A stretch of DNA of 64,000 nucleotides from Paenibacillus vini (GTDB taxonomy: Bacteria > Bacillota > Bacilli > Paenibacillales > Paenibacillaceae), in NCBI RefSeq assembly GCF_018403325.1, contig NZ_BOSL01000007.1:202938-266937 (forward strand), read 5' to 3'. The notes under the pieces are model-generated. The model was not told where the DNA came from, made no database searches, and was given only the letters and a program-made list of their open reading frames with translations. Below are positions 1 to 8,728 of this stretch, one piece after another (position 1 is the first letter of the stretch; the number at the start of each line of letters is the position of its first letter). Made by a program: the position numbers and the translations under genes.

Positions 1-174
1 GATCGCGGCGATTTGACGCCTTTCCTATACCGGATCGGCGACGTTGTAGGGCAGCAGTACGATGAGGACAATATTATTTATTCGGTGGACGTGAATCAGG
101 GGGATTTTGAGAAGTATGGATACATGCTGGCTCCTTTTTCGATTCCGGGTCACGAGAACCCGTTGAATCCATAA
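1..174 (+). CDS. C-terminal end of probable GTPase HflX (partial)
   Basis: An open frame enters from the left edge and stops at 172-174, giving the last 57 residues of a protein. The tail contains GDLTPFLYRIGDVV and KYGYMLAPF, which resembles the ribosome-associated GTPase HflX after its G domain. The main support is synteny: in Bacillus an hflX-type gene precedes ynbB-glnR-glnA, as here. No G motifs lie inside the window, so the identification is inferred from context and a short tail. Confidence 0.5.
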   Translation, partial: DRGDLTPFLYRIGDVVGQQYDEDNIIYSVDVNQGDFEKYGYMLAPFSIPGHENPLNP

Positions 175-279
175 GGGACGAAGCGATTTATAAGCTGGAT
201 AGACACTCTAAAAGTTGAACTATAAGAGTCACTAGATAAACGCAGAATTGAGTTGCTGCAGGGGAGAGGTAAGGACAAA

Positions 280-1533
280 ATGGCGGTTTTTTCAGAAGAA
301 ATTGTTGAGTGGATGGAGCAAGCGGAGCAGCAGGTTGGAGATCAGTTTCGTGCAATTGACCGGATTGTCGATCGTAACCAATGGAAAGTGATCGAAGCGT
401 TTCAGAAGTATCAGGTAAGCGACTTTCATTTTGCGGGTTCTACGGGTTATGCATACAATGATCGCGGACGCGAAGTGCTCGACCTTGTGTACGCCGAAGT
501 ATTCGGCGCCGAGGCGGCGCTGGTGCGTCCGCATTTTGCGTCGGGTACGCATACGATTGCAACGGCGCTATTCGGAGTGCTGCGCCCGGGTGACGGATTG
601 CTGTATATTACAGGACGGCCTTACGATACGTTACATAAAGTGATCGGCAAGCCGGGAGACGGTACCGGTTCACTGCAGGATTTCGGCATACACTATGACG
701 AAGCGGCTTTGTTGGAAGGCGGCTCGGTAGATTGGGATACCGTAGCTTCCAAAATAACGGAAAAGACCAAGGTGATCGGAATCCAGCGTTCTCGCGGTTA
801 TGACTGGAGAGATTCCTTTACGGTAGAACAAATCGGTGACATGGTCGCCAGGGTGAAGGCGTTGAATCCGGATTGTATCGTGTTCGTCGACAACTGCTAC
901 GGAGAGTTCACCGAAGAACAAGAACCTACTCAAGTAGGAGTTGACCTCCTTGCAGGTTCACTTATCAAAAATCCCGGCGGCGGACTGGCCGAAACGGGAG
1001 GATATATTTGCGGCCGGGCGGAACTGGTCGAACTGGCGTCGTATCGTTTGACGGCTCCGGGAATCGGGGGAGAGGTCGGCGCGATGCTGGGTACGACACG
1101 CGGGATTTATCAAGGGCTGTTCCTGGCTCCAACGACGGTGGGACAAGCGGTCAAAGGAAGCGTCCTGGCGGCGGCTGTGTTTGAGCGCGCCGGGTTTGAG
1201 AGCCGCCCGCGCTGGGATGCCAAGCGGACGGATTTGATCCAAGCGATTGCGTTCAGCGGGCCTGAACAGCTCATCGCCTTCGTGCAAGGCATTCAGCGAG
1301 CGGCCGCCGTGGACGGCCATGTGGTGCCTGAAGCTTGGGACATGCCTGGGTACGAGCACCCCGTTATTATGGCAGCGGGCACTTTCATCCAAGGCGGAAG
1401 TCTGGAGCTGTCGGCGGATGCACCGGTCCGGGAGCCATTTATCGCTTACATGCAGGGCGGTTTAACCTACTCCCACGTTAAATTTGGCGTTCTGACAGCC
1501 TTGCAGACGATGAAAGATCGTAATCTTCTTTAA
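280..1533 (+). CDS. ynbB: YnbB, PLP-dependent methionine gamma-lyase family protein
   Basis: A 417-residue protein of the aluminium-resistance/methionine gamma-lyase-like family, a fold-type I pyridoxal-phosphate enzyme. Family features seen: HFASGTHTIATALFG near the N-terminus, VFVDNCYGEFTEEQEP (the Asp expected to contact the cofactor), and GSLIKNPGGG, holding the probable Schiff-base lysine. The ATG at 280 is preferred over an in-frame TTG at 253 because GGGGAGAGGTAAGG lies just upstream. Position between the hflX-like tail and glnR matches Bacillus. The substrate is not established by the sequence; the metal-resistance name is historical. Confidence 0.85.
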   Translation: MAVFSEEIVEWMEQAEQQVGDQFRAIDRIVDRNQWKVIEAFQKYQVSDFHFAGSTGYAYNDRGREVLDLVYAEVFGAEAALVRPHFASGTHTIATALFGVLRPGDGLLYITGRPYDTLHKVIGKPGDGTGSLQDFGIHYDEAALLEGGSVDWDTVASKITEKTKVIGIQRSRGYDWRDSFTVEQIGDMVARVKALNPDCIVFVDNCYGEFTEEQEPTQVGVDLLAGSLIKNPGGGLAETGGYICGRAELVELASYRLTAPGIGGEVGAMLGTTRGIYQGLFLAPTTVGQAVKGSVLAAAVFERAGFESRPRWDAKRTDLIQAIAFSGPEQLIAFVQGIQRAAAVDGHVVPEAWDMPGYEHPVIMAAGTFIQGGSLELSADAPVREPFIAYMQGGLTYSHVKFGVLTALQTMKDRNLL

Positions 1534-1558
1534 TTTAACGGCTTTATCTTCTCTTCCT

Positions 1559-1575
1559 TGTAAGTTATCCTGACA
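1559..1575 (+). promoter_or_regulatory. GlnR/TnrA box 1
   Basis: TGTAAGTTATCCTGACA matches the GlnR/TnrA consensus TGTNA-N7-TNACA exactly. It lies upstream of the -35 element of the glnR promoter, where paired boxes are usual, and predicts autoregulation of glnRA by nitrogen status. Confidence 0.85.
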
Positions 1576-1581
1576 TTCTTG

Positions 1582-1610
1582 TTGACATGTCAGGTTAGTT
1601 GACATAGAAT
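1582..1610 (+). promoter_or_regulatory. glnRA promoter with GlnR box 2 as its spacer
   Basis: TTGACA at 1582-1587 and TAGAAT at 1605-1610 form a sigma-A promoter with a 17-base spacer. That spacer (1588-1604, TGTCAGGTTAGTTGACA) is itself a perfect TGTNA-N7-TNACA GlnR box, so bound GlnR should block RNA polymerase directly. The glnR start codon lies 36 bases downstream of the -10. Confidence 0.9.
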
Positions 1611-1645
1611 AGAAACATGATTATTTAACTGGAAGGTTGAGAGCG

Positions 1646-2056
1646 ATGAGTGACGATATTCGCAGAAATATGGCCTTGTTTCCGATTGGTATCGTAATGA
1701 AGCTTACGGATTTAACGGCTAGGCAAATTCGTTATTATGAACAGCATCAACTGATCGTGCCGGCTCGCACTTCGGGCAACCAGCGGTTATTTTCCTTTAA
1801 TGATGTCGAGCGCTTGCTTGAGATCAAGGGTTTGATCGACAAGGGCGTTAATATTGCCGGGATCAAGCAGGTCATGGACCCGATGGCAAAGGATTCGCAG
1901 GAAGCCACGGTCATGACGAAAGACACCGAAGAGAAACGCAAAGAAATGACGGATTCACAGCTTTACCGCATGCTTAAGCAGCAGCTGGTTACCGGGCAAA
2001 AGCCGGGTCATGTTTCTCTGATTCAGGGAGAATTGTCCCGCTTTTTCAAAATATAA
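1646..2056 (+). CDS. glnR: GlnR, MerR-family nitrogen repressor
   Basis: A 136-residue MerR-type regulator. The N-terminal winged helix includes LTARQIRYYEQHQLIVPART and NQRLFSFNDVERL, typical of GlnR/TnrA; the C-terminus ends ELSRFFK as in GlnR proteins. GlnR represses glnRA and other nitrogen genes when feedback-inhibited glutamine synthetase stabilises its DNA binding. The ATG at 1646 follows GGAAGGTTGAGAG. It is cotranscribed with glnA, which starts 19 bases after its stop, and two GlnR boxes precede it. Confidence 0.95.
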   Translation: MSDDIRRNMALFPIGIVMKLTDLTARQIRYYEQHQLIVPARTSGNQRLFSFNDVERLLEIKGLIDKGVNIAGIKQVMDPMAKDSQEATVMTKDTEEKRKEMTDSQLYRMLKQQLVTGQKPGHVSLIQGELSRFFKI

Positions 2057-2074
2057 ACGTTGGGAGAGGTTATA

Positions 2075-3403
2075 TTGAGTTATTCAAAAGAAGACATTTT
2101 ACGCATTGCCAAAGAAGAAAATGTTCGCTTTATCCGATTGCAGTTTACAGACTTGCTCGGGACGATCAAGAACGTGGAAATTCCCGTCAGTCAATTGGAA
2201 AAAGCGCTTGATAACAAAATGATGTTCGACGGTTCCTCGATCGAAGGATACGTTCGTATCGAAGAATCCGACATGTATCTTTTCCCTGACCTGGATACCT
2301 GGGTAATCTTCCCTTGGGTTACGGAAGACCGCGTTGCCCGCTTGATTTGCGATATTTATATGCCTGACGGCACACCGTTCGAAGGCGATCCGCGTTATAT
2401 TTTGAAGAGAGCTTTGAAAGAAGCGGAAGAGCTTGGATTCACATCCATGAATGTAGGTCCCGAACCGGAATTCTTCCTTTTCAAAACCGATGAAAAAGGC
2501 AATCCGACCATGGAGTTGAATGACCAGGGTGGTTATTTCGACCTTTCGCCTACGGATCTTGGAGAAAACTGCCGCCGCGAAATCGTTTTGACGCTGGAAG
2601 AGATGGGATTTTCCATTGAAGCCTCCCACCATGAAGTAGCGCCTGGTCAGCATGAAATTGATTTTAAGTATGCAAATGCAATCAAAGCAGCCGACCAAAT
2701 TCAAACTTTTAAACTTGTCGTTAAAACGATTGCCCGTCAGCATGGTTTGCATGCGACATTCATGCCTAAACCGTTGTATGGTGTCAGCGGATCGGGAATG
2801 CACTGTAACCAATCCTTGTTCAGAGACAAGACTAACGCCTTCGTGGATGAGAGTGATCCGCTTGGTTTGAGCAAAGAAGCTCGCCATTACATGGCAGGGA
2901 TTCTGAAGCACGCAAGAGCCTTTACTGCGGTAACAAACCCGACCGTAAATTCTTACAAACGTCTGGTTCCAGGTTACGAAGCTCCTTGTTACGTCGCTTG
3001 GTCTTCCAGTAACCGCAGTCCGATGATCCGTATTCCAGCTTCCCGCGGTCTTAGCACACGTATCGAAGCCCGGAATCCGGACCCTGCAGCCAATCCTTAT
3101 CTTGCCTTGGCTGTTATGCTTAAAGCAGGCCTCGACGGCATTAAGAACGAATTGCCGCTCGCAAAACCGATTGACCGCAATATCTACGTGATGTCTGATG
3201 AGGAACGCGTGGAAGAAGGCATCCCAAGTTTGCCTGCCAACCTGAAGGAAGCCCTCGATGAGCTGATCCGCAATGAAGTCATTTGCGAAGCTCTAGGTGA
3301 CCATGCTTTGACTCACTTCTTCGAATTGAAAGAAATCGAGTGGGACATGTTCCGCACGCAAGTTCACCAATGGGAACGCGACCAATATATGACGCTTTAT
3401 TAA
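2075..3403 (+). CDS. glnA: Glutamine synthetase type I
   Basis: A 442-residue GS I-alpha enzyme forming glutamine from glutamate, ammonia and ATP. Visible family segments are [10 protein letters not shown], the glutamate/metal-site region [37 protein letters not shown], and NRSPMIRIP with [13 protein letters not shown]. Length is normal for Gram-positive GlnA. The start is the TTG at 2075, placed by GGGAGAGG at 2062-2069. It also works as the co-regulator that signals nitrogen status to GlnR. A terminator follows at once, and beyond that the accessory island begins. Confidence 0.97.
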   Translation: MSYSKEDILRIAKEENVRFIRLQFTDLLGTIKNVEIPVSQLEKALDNKMMFDGSSIEGYVRIEESDMYLFPDLDTWVIFPWVTEDRVARLICDIYMPDGTPFEGDPRYILKRALKEAEELGFTSMNVGPEPEFFLFKTDEKGNPTMELNDQGGYFDLSPTDLGENCRREIVLTLEEMGFSIEASHHEVAPGQHEIDFKYANAIKAADQIQTFKLVVKTIARQHGLHATFMPKPLYGVSGSGMHCNQSLFRDKTNAFVDESDPLGLSKEARHYMAGILKHARAFTAVTNPTVNSYKRLVPGYEAPCYVAWSSSNRSPMIRIPASRGLSTRIEARNPDPAANPYLALAVMLKAGLDGIKNELPLAKPIDRNIYVMSDEERVEEGIPSLPANLKEALDELIRNEVICEALGDHALTHFFELKEIEWDMFRTQVHQWERDQYMTLY

Positions 3404-3407
3404 TAGA

Positions 3408-3446
3408 GGAATCCCTTGCGCCGTAAGGCGTGGGGGGTTTCTTTGT
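3408..3446 (+). terminator. Rho-independent terminator after glnA
   Basis: CCCTTGCGCC and AGGCGTGGGG pair around a GTA loop and are followed by GTTTCTTTGTTT. It ends the glnRA transcript 5 bases after the stop codon and marks the left boundary of the inserted island. Confidence 0.8.
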
Positions 3447-3477
3447 TTGGGGGCGTTTTAAAAGGATGGGGTGATGA

Positions 3478-4647
3478 CTAGTGATTGCCCCCATAATGCC
3501 CCTCTATTTCAGAAGAAGGACTTAAAATGTTTTTTGTATACTCCTCAAATCTCTCGATGTTCCGTTCCTCAATTTTTATAGAGATGTGAGAGTAAACGTC
3601 CGAGGTGATTTGGATGCTACCATGACCTAGCTGCTCCTGAACATATCTCATGTCAGCTCCAGCTTCGAGTAACAGGACAGCGCAGGTATGGCGGAGAGAG
3701 TGGATAGGAAGCTTTGGCAGACTTGCTCGTTTACAAATACGTTCAAAGGCATTAAACAGGCTGGACTTTGGCATGAAGTTTCCGTCTTCGCGGCAAAGGA
3801 CCAAGTTCAGGTCGTGCCGATAAAGATCGGGAAGGTTGAGCTTGTTCTGGTTCTGCCAATTTGCATGAAACTTCAAATCATTTATCAGCGACTGGCTAAT
3901 TCGAATTGTACGGGTAGACCGGTATGTCTTCGTATTTCCGAATAGCTCGGAATTGTCTTTGGCTGTGAAGTCGAGAGTCTCGCCAATTCGGATCGTCCGC
4001 TTTTTTAAGTCAATGTCGGTCCATTTTAGCGCTGCTGCTTCGCCTTTTCTAATTCCCGTTTCGATCATAACTATAAAAAACATCCAATAGATATAGCCAT
4101 ACTTGTGTGAAGCTTGCAAGAAAGCAGGAATGGCACTATACGCAATAAATTTGATTTCGTTCCGGCTATCCTCGCCTTTGATTTCTACACCAATACAAGG
4201 ATTATTCTGTATCTTCAGAAGTGTGACAGCTTTTTTCATGGCGTTCGTCATCGTGGTATGGATGATCTCAACGGTTCGCTTACTCAACGCGCCTGATAGG
4301 TGGTTCAGAAACTTCTGGTACATCTCCGGGTTTAACTCGCTGAGCATTAGATTCTTAAAATATGACTTAATGTGGTTGTTGACGTTGTTTTCGTGCAGTA
4401 TAATTGTGTTTTTTGAACGGTGCCGCGCTTATACTCATTCAGCCAAACGTCCAGATAGTCAGCCAGGCGCTGATCTTCGCTTAGACCATACCTTGCTAAG
4501 CTTTCGCAAAAATTCCGCAGCAGCCATCTCCGCCTCTGGCTTTGTCCGAAAACCACGTTCAGACTTCTCTCTAGGCTTTTTTGTAAAATGGTCTTTGTAC
4601 TTAAGACGGTATTTCCATCCGGTAGAGTGTTTTTTGTAATTAGCCAT
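3478..4647 (-). pseudogene. Phage/ICE-type tyrosine recombinase, frameshifted
   Basis: The C-terminal 289 residues (4347-3478) form an intact tyrosine-recombinase catalytic region: ETGIRKGEAAALKWTDID (first Arg), LPIHSLRHTC (His-x-x-Arg) and LGHGSIQITSDVYSHI (Tyr nucleophile). The N-terminal arm-binding segment (MANYKKHSTGWKYRLKYKD, from ATG 4647) and a middle part containing SEDQRLADYLDVWLNEYKRG lie in two other frames, so at least two frameshifts break it. It resembles Gram-positive phage or ICE integrases of the Tn916/ICEBs1 class, not integron IntI. It is oriented away from the cassette array and abuts the glnA terminator. Confidence 0.85.
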
Positions 4648-4664
4648 AATTCCCTCCTTAGTAA

Positions 4665-4676
4665 GAACATACGTTC
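4665..4676. promoter_or_regulatory. LexA (SOS) box upstream of the integrase remnant
   Basis: GAACATACGTTC fits the Bacillus LexA operator core GAAC-N4-GTTC and has the flanks A and T. It lies 18 bases before the integrase start on the minus strand, so the recombinase was probably SOS-controlled before it decayed. Confidence 0.65.
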
Positions 4677-4800
4677 TGTTACTTGGGTATGTGAAAACGC
4701 CTTGCGGCGGTGAAAGCGCAAGTAAAAGTTAGTAAAGATGGTGTAGTTCTTTTGGGATACCACAACGCATCTGCAATCCTAATATGTAAGAGAAAAAGTC

Positions 4801-4830
4801 AGAAACGTAAAGTTAGAACTTTACGTTTCT
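4801..4830. terminator. Strong inverted repeat, probable bidirectional terminator
   Basis: AGAAACGTAAAGTT and AACTTTACGTTTCT are perfect 14-base complements separated by two bases. There is no clear T-tract on the + strand. The rest of the gap 4677-4972 holds only the probable promoter of the next gene (TATACT just before its ribosome site). Confidence 0.5.
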
Positions 4831-4972
4831 CTCCGCTTTGGGACCATCCAAGTCTACCGCTCTTTTCCTATTAATTATTCACAAGACTTTCACAGCTTTT
4901 ATCTTTACAATAATATGGTTGTAGTGTTATTTTTTAATAGAAATTATACTAAAATATGGAGGGGATGTTTTT

Positions 4973-5662
4973 ATGAGGAAGCACAAGTTATTTATTTCAC
5001 TAAGTTTGGCGCTTATTTTTATGATGAGCACAGTAATGGGGGCGTCAGCTGAAAGTATTGATACCTCAGCAAAAGTAATTGGTAATAATGAGAATAACAT
5101 CACTTATTCTGGAATAATTGAACTAGAAAGAAGCGACTTTGATAAGATATTTGAAAGTGATGGACCTGTATATTTAGGGGATGGGTTATGGGCTGAAGAA
5201 TTAACATATGAGGAAATGGCTCAACAAATAGCTAAAAATAGAAACGTATCTGAAAAATATGTTAGGAGCTTATTAAGCGAAAGATCTTCTGAGCCAAATT
5301 ACTATTATACACACTTCTATCAACAGTTTGAGGTTGGTGATACTGGTTGGTTCCCGCAAATAGACTTTTATATTAAATGTGAAGGAATATATAGGGACTT
5401 CATCAAAGTTGAAGATCTTAATCTCATTAGATCATATAATTATATATCCAAACAATTTACCGGAAAGTTGCAGGCAAAGGTCGAAGATGTCAAAAGTATT
5501 TATTGGGTCATAAATGGTGATTTTTATAATAATGGCACTACAAAACAATCATTTAGTGGAGGAGTTTCAGCAAGTGATTATGCCACGTTGAGTTTCTCTA
5601 TTGAAAGTCAAAACAACCATTTTGGATATGTATATAAAACTGGTAATTTAAGAAATAGATAA
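4973..5662 (+). CDS. Secreted protein of unknown function
   Basis: A 229-residue protein with a classical signal peptide: MRKHK, a hydrophobic core to about residue 22, and a likely cut after GASA. The mature part is acidic and then rich in aromatic and polar residues (YYYTHFYQQFEVGDTGW), with no cysteine pairs or catalytic motif I recognise. GGAGGGG at 4957-4963 fixes the ATG. It is followed 30 bases later by a small membrane protein and then a terminator, so the two may form one transcript. It could be a small surface protein or an immunity-type factor, but no function can be assigned. Confidence 0.75.
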   Translation: MRKHKLFISLSLALIFMMSTVMGASAESIDTSAKVIGNNENNITYSGIIELERSDFDKIFESDGPVYLGDGLWAEELTYEEMAQQIAKNRNVSEKYVRSLLSERSSEPNYYYTHFYQQFEVGDTGWFPQIDFYIKCEGIYRDFIKVEDLNLIRSYNYISKQFTGKLQAKVEDVKSIYWVINGDFYNNGTTKQSFSGGVSASDYATLSFSIESQNNHFGYVYKTGNLRNR

Positions 5663-5692
5663 AATGAAATAATCAACTATAGGATGGTAGTC

Positions 5693-5902
5693 GTGAAAAA
5701 TAAATTACTAACATGTATCGTAGGAATTTTAACAGGTTTTTTTGTTCTGTTCATTCCTAATTATGTCGCCGAAACCATGTATGATTCTCCTTATGAAGGC
5801 GCTTTTTATATAACGTATTTTATTATAAAATGCTTATTTTTATTGTTAGGAGTATCGATAATATCATATGGTATCTGTTTCATTATAAATAAACGTGATT
5901 AG
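5693..5902 (+). CDS. Small membrane protein
   Basis: A 69-residue protein with two hydrophobic segments (residues about 4-23 and 41-64) and a short extracytoplasmic loop. The GTG at 5693 has AGGATGG upstream; an ATG at 5684 in frame lacks one. Probably cotranscribed with the preceding secreted protein. No family recognised. Confidence 0.55.
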   Translation: MKNKLLTCIVGILTGFFVLFIPNYVAETMYDSPYEGAFYITYFIIKCLFLLLGVSIISYGICFIINKRD

Positions 5903-5943
5903 AGATAATCGCTGCTGGCTAAGGAGAAAAGTATAAATTAAAA

Positions 5944-5974
5944 AAGCCCACGGAACCTATAGTTTCGTGGGCTT
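5944..5974 (+). terminator. Terminator after the 4973-5902 gene pair
   Basis: AAGCCCACG and CGTGGGCTT pair around an inner GAA...TTT extension. A-rich sequence precedes and TTAAAT follows, so it may work in both directions. Confidence 0.65.
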
Positions 5975-5976
5975 AA

Positions 5977-6390
5977 ATCCGTAGTTTAACCGTTGTATAA
6001 ATATTTTACAATTTAATCAAGCCAACCATAGGTATTATGTAACTTTTGAAAATGATGTGGTGGCGGTCACTAAGGCCAAGGGAGCCGAGAAGGCCGAAAA
6101 ATGTGCAATATTCCCTTGCCCATATCAAATTAAAAGAGGTAATTCACAACCTTCCTCCATAGCCGTCCCTTATGGGAAGGCATTTTTAATGATGTATAGC
6201 CGAAAGTCATAACATATATTACTTTCATTTAACCGAATACTCCACATCTAGTTGTACGCGAAGTTGACATTCAAGCGTACCGCTCATACCCTCCCCCTGG
6301 GCAACCGTGATCCCAGCGGCTCAAGGTGTGGATCGGGAAGGCTGCCGCTGCCTTAGTAAATGGGTGTACATAAAATAAGGAGTTGATTGG
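5977..6390. other. Gap with a possible gene fragment
   Basis: No complete gene is visible. An open frame without a start codon runs from about 5990 to a TAA near 6210 and encodes a passage containing YYVTFENDVVAVTKAKG, which looks protein-like and may be the end of a decayed gene. Nothing else stands out before GGAG near 6380, the ribosome site of the next gene. Confidence 0.3.
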
Positions 6391-6579
6391 ATGGATTTGA
6401 GGAGGATTTACAAAGGATTCTTCGTATTTGGCTGCATTCATTCGGCATCAGCGCTAATCCTGGCGCTATGTAATTACTATCTTCCAGCGGCTATATTGGT
6501 GGTAACTGGCGCGTGTTTAGTATGGTCGGCAGTGTCGTACAGAAAATGTTACATTGAGTCACTAAAACTGTCTCGATAG
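6391..6579 (+). CDS. Small two-segment membrane protein
   Basis: A 62-residue protein, mostly hydrophobic (residues about 10-47), with a basic end. AAGGAG sits upstream of the ATG. It is the first of three consecutive tiny membrane-type genes (6391, 6592, 6788) that resemble accessory genes of phages or conjugative elements. The family is not recognised. Confidence 0.5.
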   Translation: MDLRRIYKGFFVFGCIHSASALILALCNYYLPAAILVVTGACLVWSAVSYRKCYIESLKLSR

Positions 6580-6591
6580 GAGCTGGTGCTT

Positions 6592-6723
6592 ATGGGGTTG
6601 GAACACGAGTTGCTTAATCAAATGCCTTGGTATCATAAACTCTGGTTTATTCCTGTTGATGTTGTCATTGTTTACTGTGTAATTGAAGTGTGGAATTATT
6701 CGAAATCTATACTTGGTCGCTAA
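6592..6723 (+). CDS. Very small hydrophobic protein
   Basis: A 43-codon gene starting at ATG 6592 with AGGAG at 6578-6582, which overlaps the stop codon of the previous gene, suggesting translational coupling. The product (MGLEHELLNQMPWYHKLW...) has one membrane-like stretch. The function is unknown and it could still be a chance frame. Confidence 0.4.
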   Translation: MGLEHELLNQMPWYHKLWFIPVDVVIVYCVIEVWNYSKSILGR

Positions 6724-6787
6724 TAGGCGGATATTTTGCAGGGAAATACCACTTGATGTCGAATAGTGATGTCGGGAGGATGAATAT

Positions 6788-6991
6788 ATGAGACTTACGC
6801 AAGTAGATTTGTGGAATACATTGCAAGGAGACAAAATTCTTGGTTTGTTTGGTGTTTTATTAATCTGGGCATTGTTATGTGCTGGTGTAGCTAAACAACT
6901 TTCTCTTAGCAAAAAATCGGCCGGCTTTGTTGCTTCGGCAGGATGTTTGCTAATCTTTTATTTCTGGATGAAATATATAATTAAATTTTGA
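6788..6991 (+). CDS. Small two-segment membrane protein
   Basis: A 67-residue protein with hydrophobic segments at residues about 18-34 and 44-62. GGGAGG precedes the ATG by 8 bases. Third of the run of small genes and followed by a terminator. It may be holin-like in size and layout, but no family is recognised. Confidence 0.5.
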   Translation: MRLTQVDLWNTLQGDKILGLFGVLLIWALLCAGVAKQLSLSKKSAGFVASAGCLLIFYFWMKYIIKF

Positions 6992-7026
6992 AAGTGAAAA
7001 TAGTTACCTGGACTAAAGTGGGACTG

Positions 7027-7053
7027 ACCCCCTTTGGGCTTCAAGGGTTTTTT
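7027..7053 (+). terminator. Terminator between convergent genes
   Basis: The stem CCCTT/AAGGG, extended by ACC/GGTTT, is followed by seven T. It separates the small + strand genes from the minus-strand gene ending at 7095. Confidence 0.65.
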
Positions 7054-7094
7054 TATGCCATATCATTACATGACGACTGATATTGTTTATCTTG

Positions 7095-8015
7095 CTATTG
7101 GTTTTCCGTCATTTTTTTGAAAATTGGATAATTGTGAATTGCAATTCCGTTGAAGCCGCTGTGTTCCAGATAATAATCGATGATCGTATTTAATTGCTGG
7201 TTCATATAATGTATACCTTTATCATAGTACGTAATTTCATTAGGGATACTGCCGCCGTTGGGTGGGCTGGTCTCTGCACCGATATAGATGCTCTTGCCTA
7301 TGCTTGCGGCGTAATCGGCTTCCGCCTGGGCAGCACGAATCTGTCTTTCGCCCGTGTCACGATATGCCATGACAGTTGCGGTATCTACGATGTCTAATAC
7401 GAAATAACTCAGCGGCTTTCGTTGTCCGCCGGTCTCCACAATAACCGGGTTTTCCCCATTTGCATACCAGCTCGGAATGGCTGCATTAAACTCCAGTGGA
7501 TCCTTGCTTTCGGCAATTTCCTTCGCGATCCGTTTCAATAGCTGCAGATATTGATAGCTTACCGAGCCTCTCTTGGTCTTGAATTCAGGCAGGGTGTGCG
7601 GCTCAACATCATATTGGATTCCGTCAAATGTGTTATTAGGATGAGATGCATTGAAGGAAAGAACTTGACGAACTTCTTCCAATGCTTCGCGATGTTTGCC
7701 TTCCAGCGCCCAATTCGCTCTTCCTACTACAGCAAACACCCTAATTCCTTCTGCATGCGCCCTTTGGATTAGTTCATCATACGTTGCCGGTTGATCCGGC
7801 AGCGTTTTTCTCGTCCCAATAAACAACAAGTTAATCTCATGTTCATTCAAAAAATTGAGCAATTGGCTGATCTTATCCGAATCGGATGCCGCTTCATAAA
7901 AGTCCCAGGCCCATAAAGCTTTAGAATGGCCATTGTCCGCTCTAGCCAGCGAAGGGAACAGGTTCATTACCATAAGACAGAACGCTAAAAAAAGGATGGG
8001 TGCCTTGTTTCTCAT
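7095..8015 (-). CDS. Secreted TIM-barrel (glycosidase-like) protein
   Basis: A 306-residue protein starting at ATG 8015; GGAG lies 11 bases upstream. It has a signal peptide ending near SLARA. The mature part reads like a glycoside-hydrolase-type (beta/alpha)8 barrel: KALWAWDFYEAASDSDK at the start, FDGIQYDVEPHTLPEFK with an Asp/Glu pair at a probable strand end, TVMAYRDTG, and GIAIHNYPIF at the C-terminus. It resembles bacterial poly-sugar-active proteins of unknown specificity. It is on the opposite strand to the array and is not followed by a repeat of the array type. Confidence 0.65.
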   Translation of the reverse strand: MRNKAPILFLAFCLMVMNLFPSLARADNGHSKALWAWDFYEAASDSDKISQLLNFLNEHEINLLFIGTRKTLPDQPATYDELIQRAHAEGIRVFAVVGRANWALEGKHREALEEVRQVLSFNASHPNNTFDGIQYDVEPHTLPEFKTKRGSVSYQYLQLLKRIAKEIAESKDPLEFNAAIPSWYANGENPVIVETGGQRKPLSYFVLDIVDTATVMAYRDTGERQIRAAQAEADYAASIGKSIYIGAETSPPNGGSIPNEITYYDKGIHYMNQQLNTIIDYYLEHSGFNGIAIHNYPIFKKMTENQ

Positions 8016-8215
8016 CAGTTGTTCTACTCCATTTCTTTTATAAAAATATGTTACTCCTATACACAAAGACCACATTATCACAAAAATGCAGTCAGACGAA
8101 TGATCTGTTGGGACTAAATAAGGTTGATGGACTTAAGTAGCAAGCATGAAGGGGAAGCAGAGTGATCCTGTGGGAATTGAAACCTGTACTGTGAAATTTA
8201 AAGCAACCAGGTCCT

Positions 8216-8345
8216 ATATAACGGGCCTTCTCAATTCGGAGGATTTAGCAGCTGTTCGTCTAATATACATATTTGTAGATTATTATGAAATCGTAGATTA
8301 AGGCATGTGAGGGGAATTGGTGAATTCGGGGAAGGGACGTTATAT
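8216..8345 (+). repeat. attC-like repeat 1 (divergent type)
   Basis: The left box ATATAAC (8216-8222) and right box GTTATAT (8339-8345) frame an imperfect palindrome with arms GGGCCTTCTCAATTC and GAATTCGGGGAAGGGAC. The right box is the start of the first well-defined cassette (8339), whose far end is at 8735. The core lacks the long conserved sequence of later repeats. I could not find the matching start of the unit that ends at 8222. Confidence 0.7.
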
Positions 8346-8366
8346 GAAATCTGTGAGGGGTGAAAG

Positions 8367-8681
8367 ATGAATATATACAAGAAGATTAGATCCCTTTTTT
8401 TAATTACATTCTTTATATTCATTGTATTTTTCATAACAGTTACTTCAATCGAAAATATCTTTCAAGAGCAAAAAGTGTTGTTATTTGTTAATGGGCCAAT
8501 GAGTCTCTCAACAGAAGAGATTAAGAAAATAAAGGTTGATGGAATTAGTAATGGAATATGGGATGAAGAACAGAACGAATTTAAAACAAATCAAACCTAT
8601 ATTTTGATGAAGATGAAATCGAGAGAAGTAATATTAAGTACAAATGATATTGAAGAAATAATTAATTATACGAACAAATGA
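8367..8681 (+). CDS. Cassette gene: small membrane-anchored hypothetical protein
   Basis: A 104-residue protein with one N-terminal membrane segment (residues about 9-27) and an acidic, lysine-rich remainder (MSLSTEEIKKIKVDGISNG). GAGGGG precedes the ATG. It is the only gene in the cassette delimited by 8339 and 8735, whose ends (GTTATATGAAATCTGTG and CACAGACTTCATATAAC) are complementary at 16 of 17 positions. The unit has no evident promoter. No family recognised. Confidence 0.6.
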   Translation: MNIYKKIRSLFLITFFIFIVFFITVTSIENIFQEQKVLLFVNGPMSLSTEEIKKIKVDGISNGIWDEEQNEFKTNQTYILMKMKSREVILSTNDIEEIINYTNK

Positions 8682-8728
8682 TATATAGAATAGATTCCTG
8701 AATGTAACTCAATGGGGTCACAGACTTC

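Noticed and set aside
958-1392. Minus-strand frame inside ynbB
   Set aside because: Lies antisense to a complete conserved enzyme and has no start signal or family resemblance.
2099-2911. Long minus-strand frame inside glnA
   Set aside because: Shadow of a highly conserved gene: no ribosome site and no recognisable protein pattern.
3478-4647. Integron integrase IntI
   Set aside because: The N-terminal arm-binding segment and the spacing of catalytic motifs are phage/ICE-like, and I see no IntI-specific insertion before the His-x-x-Arg box.
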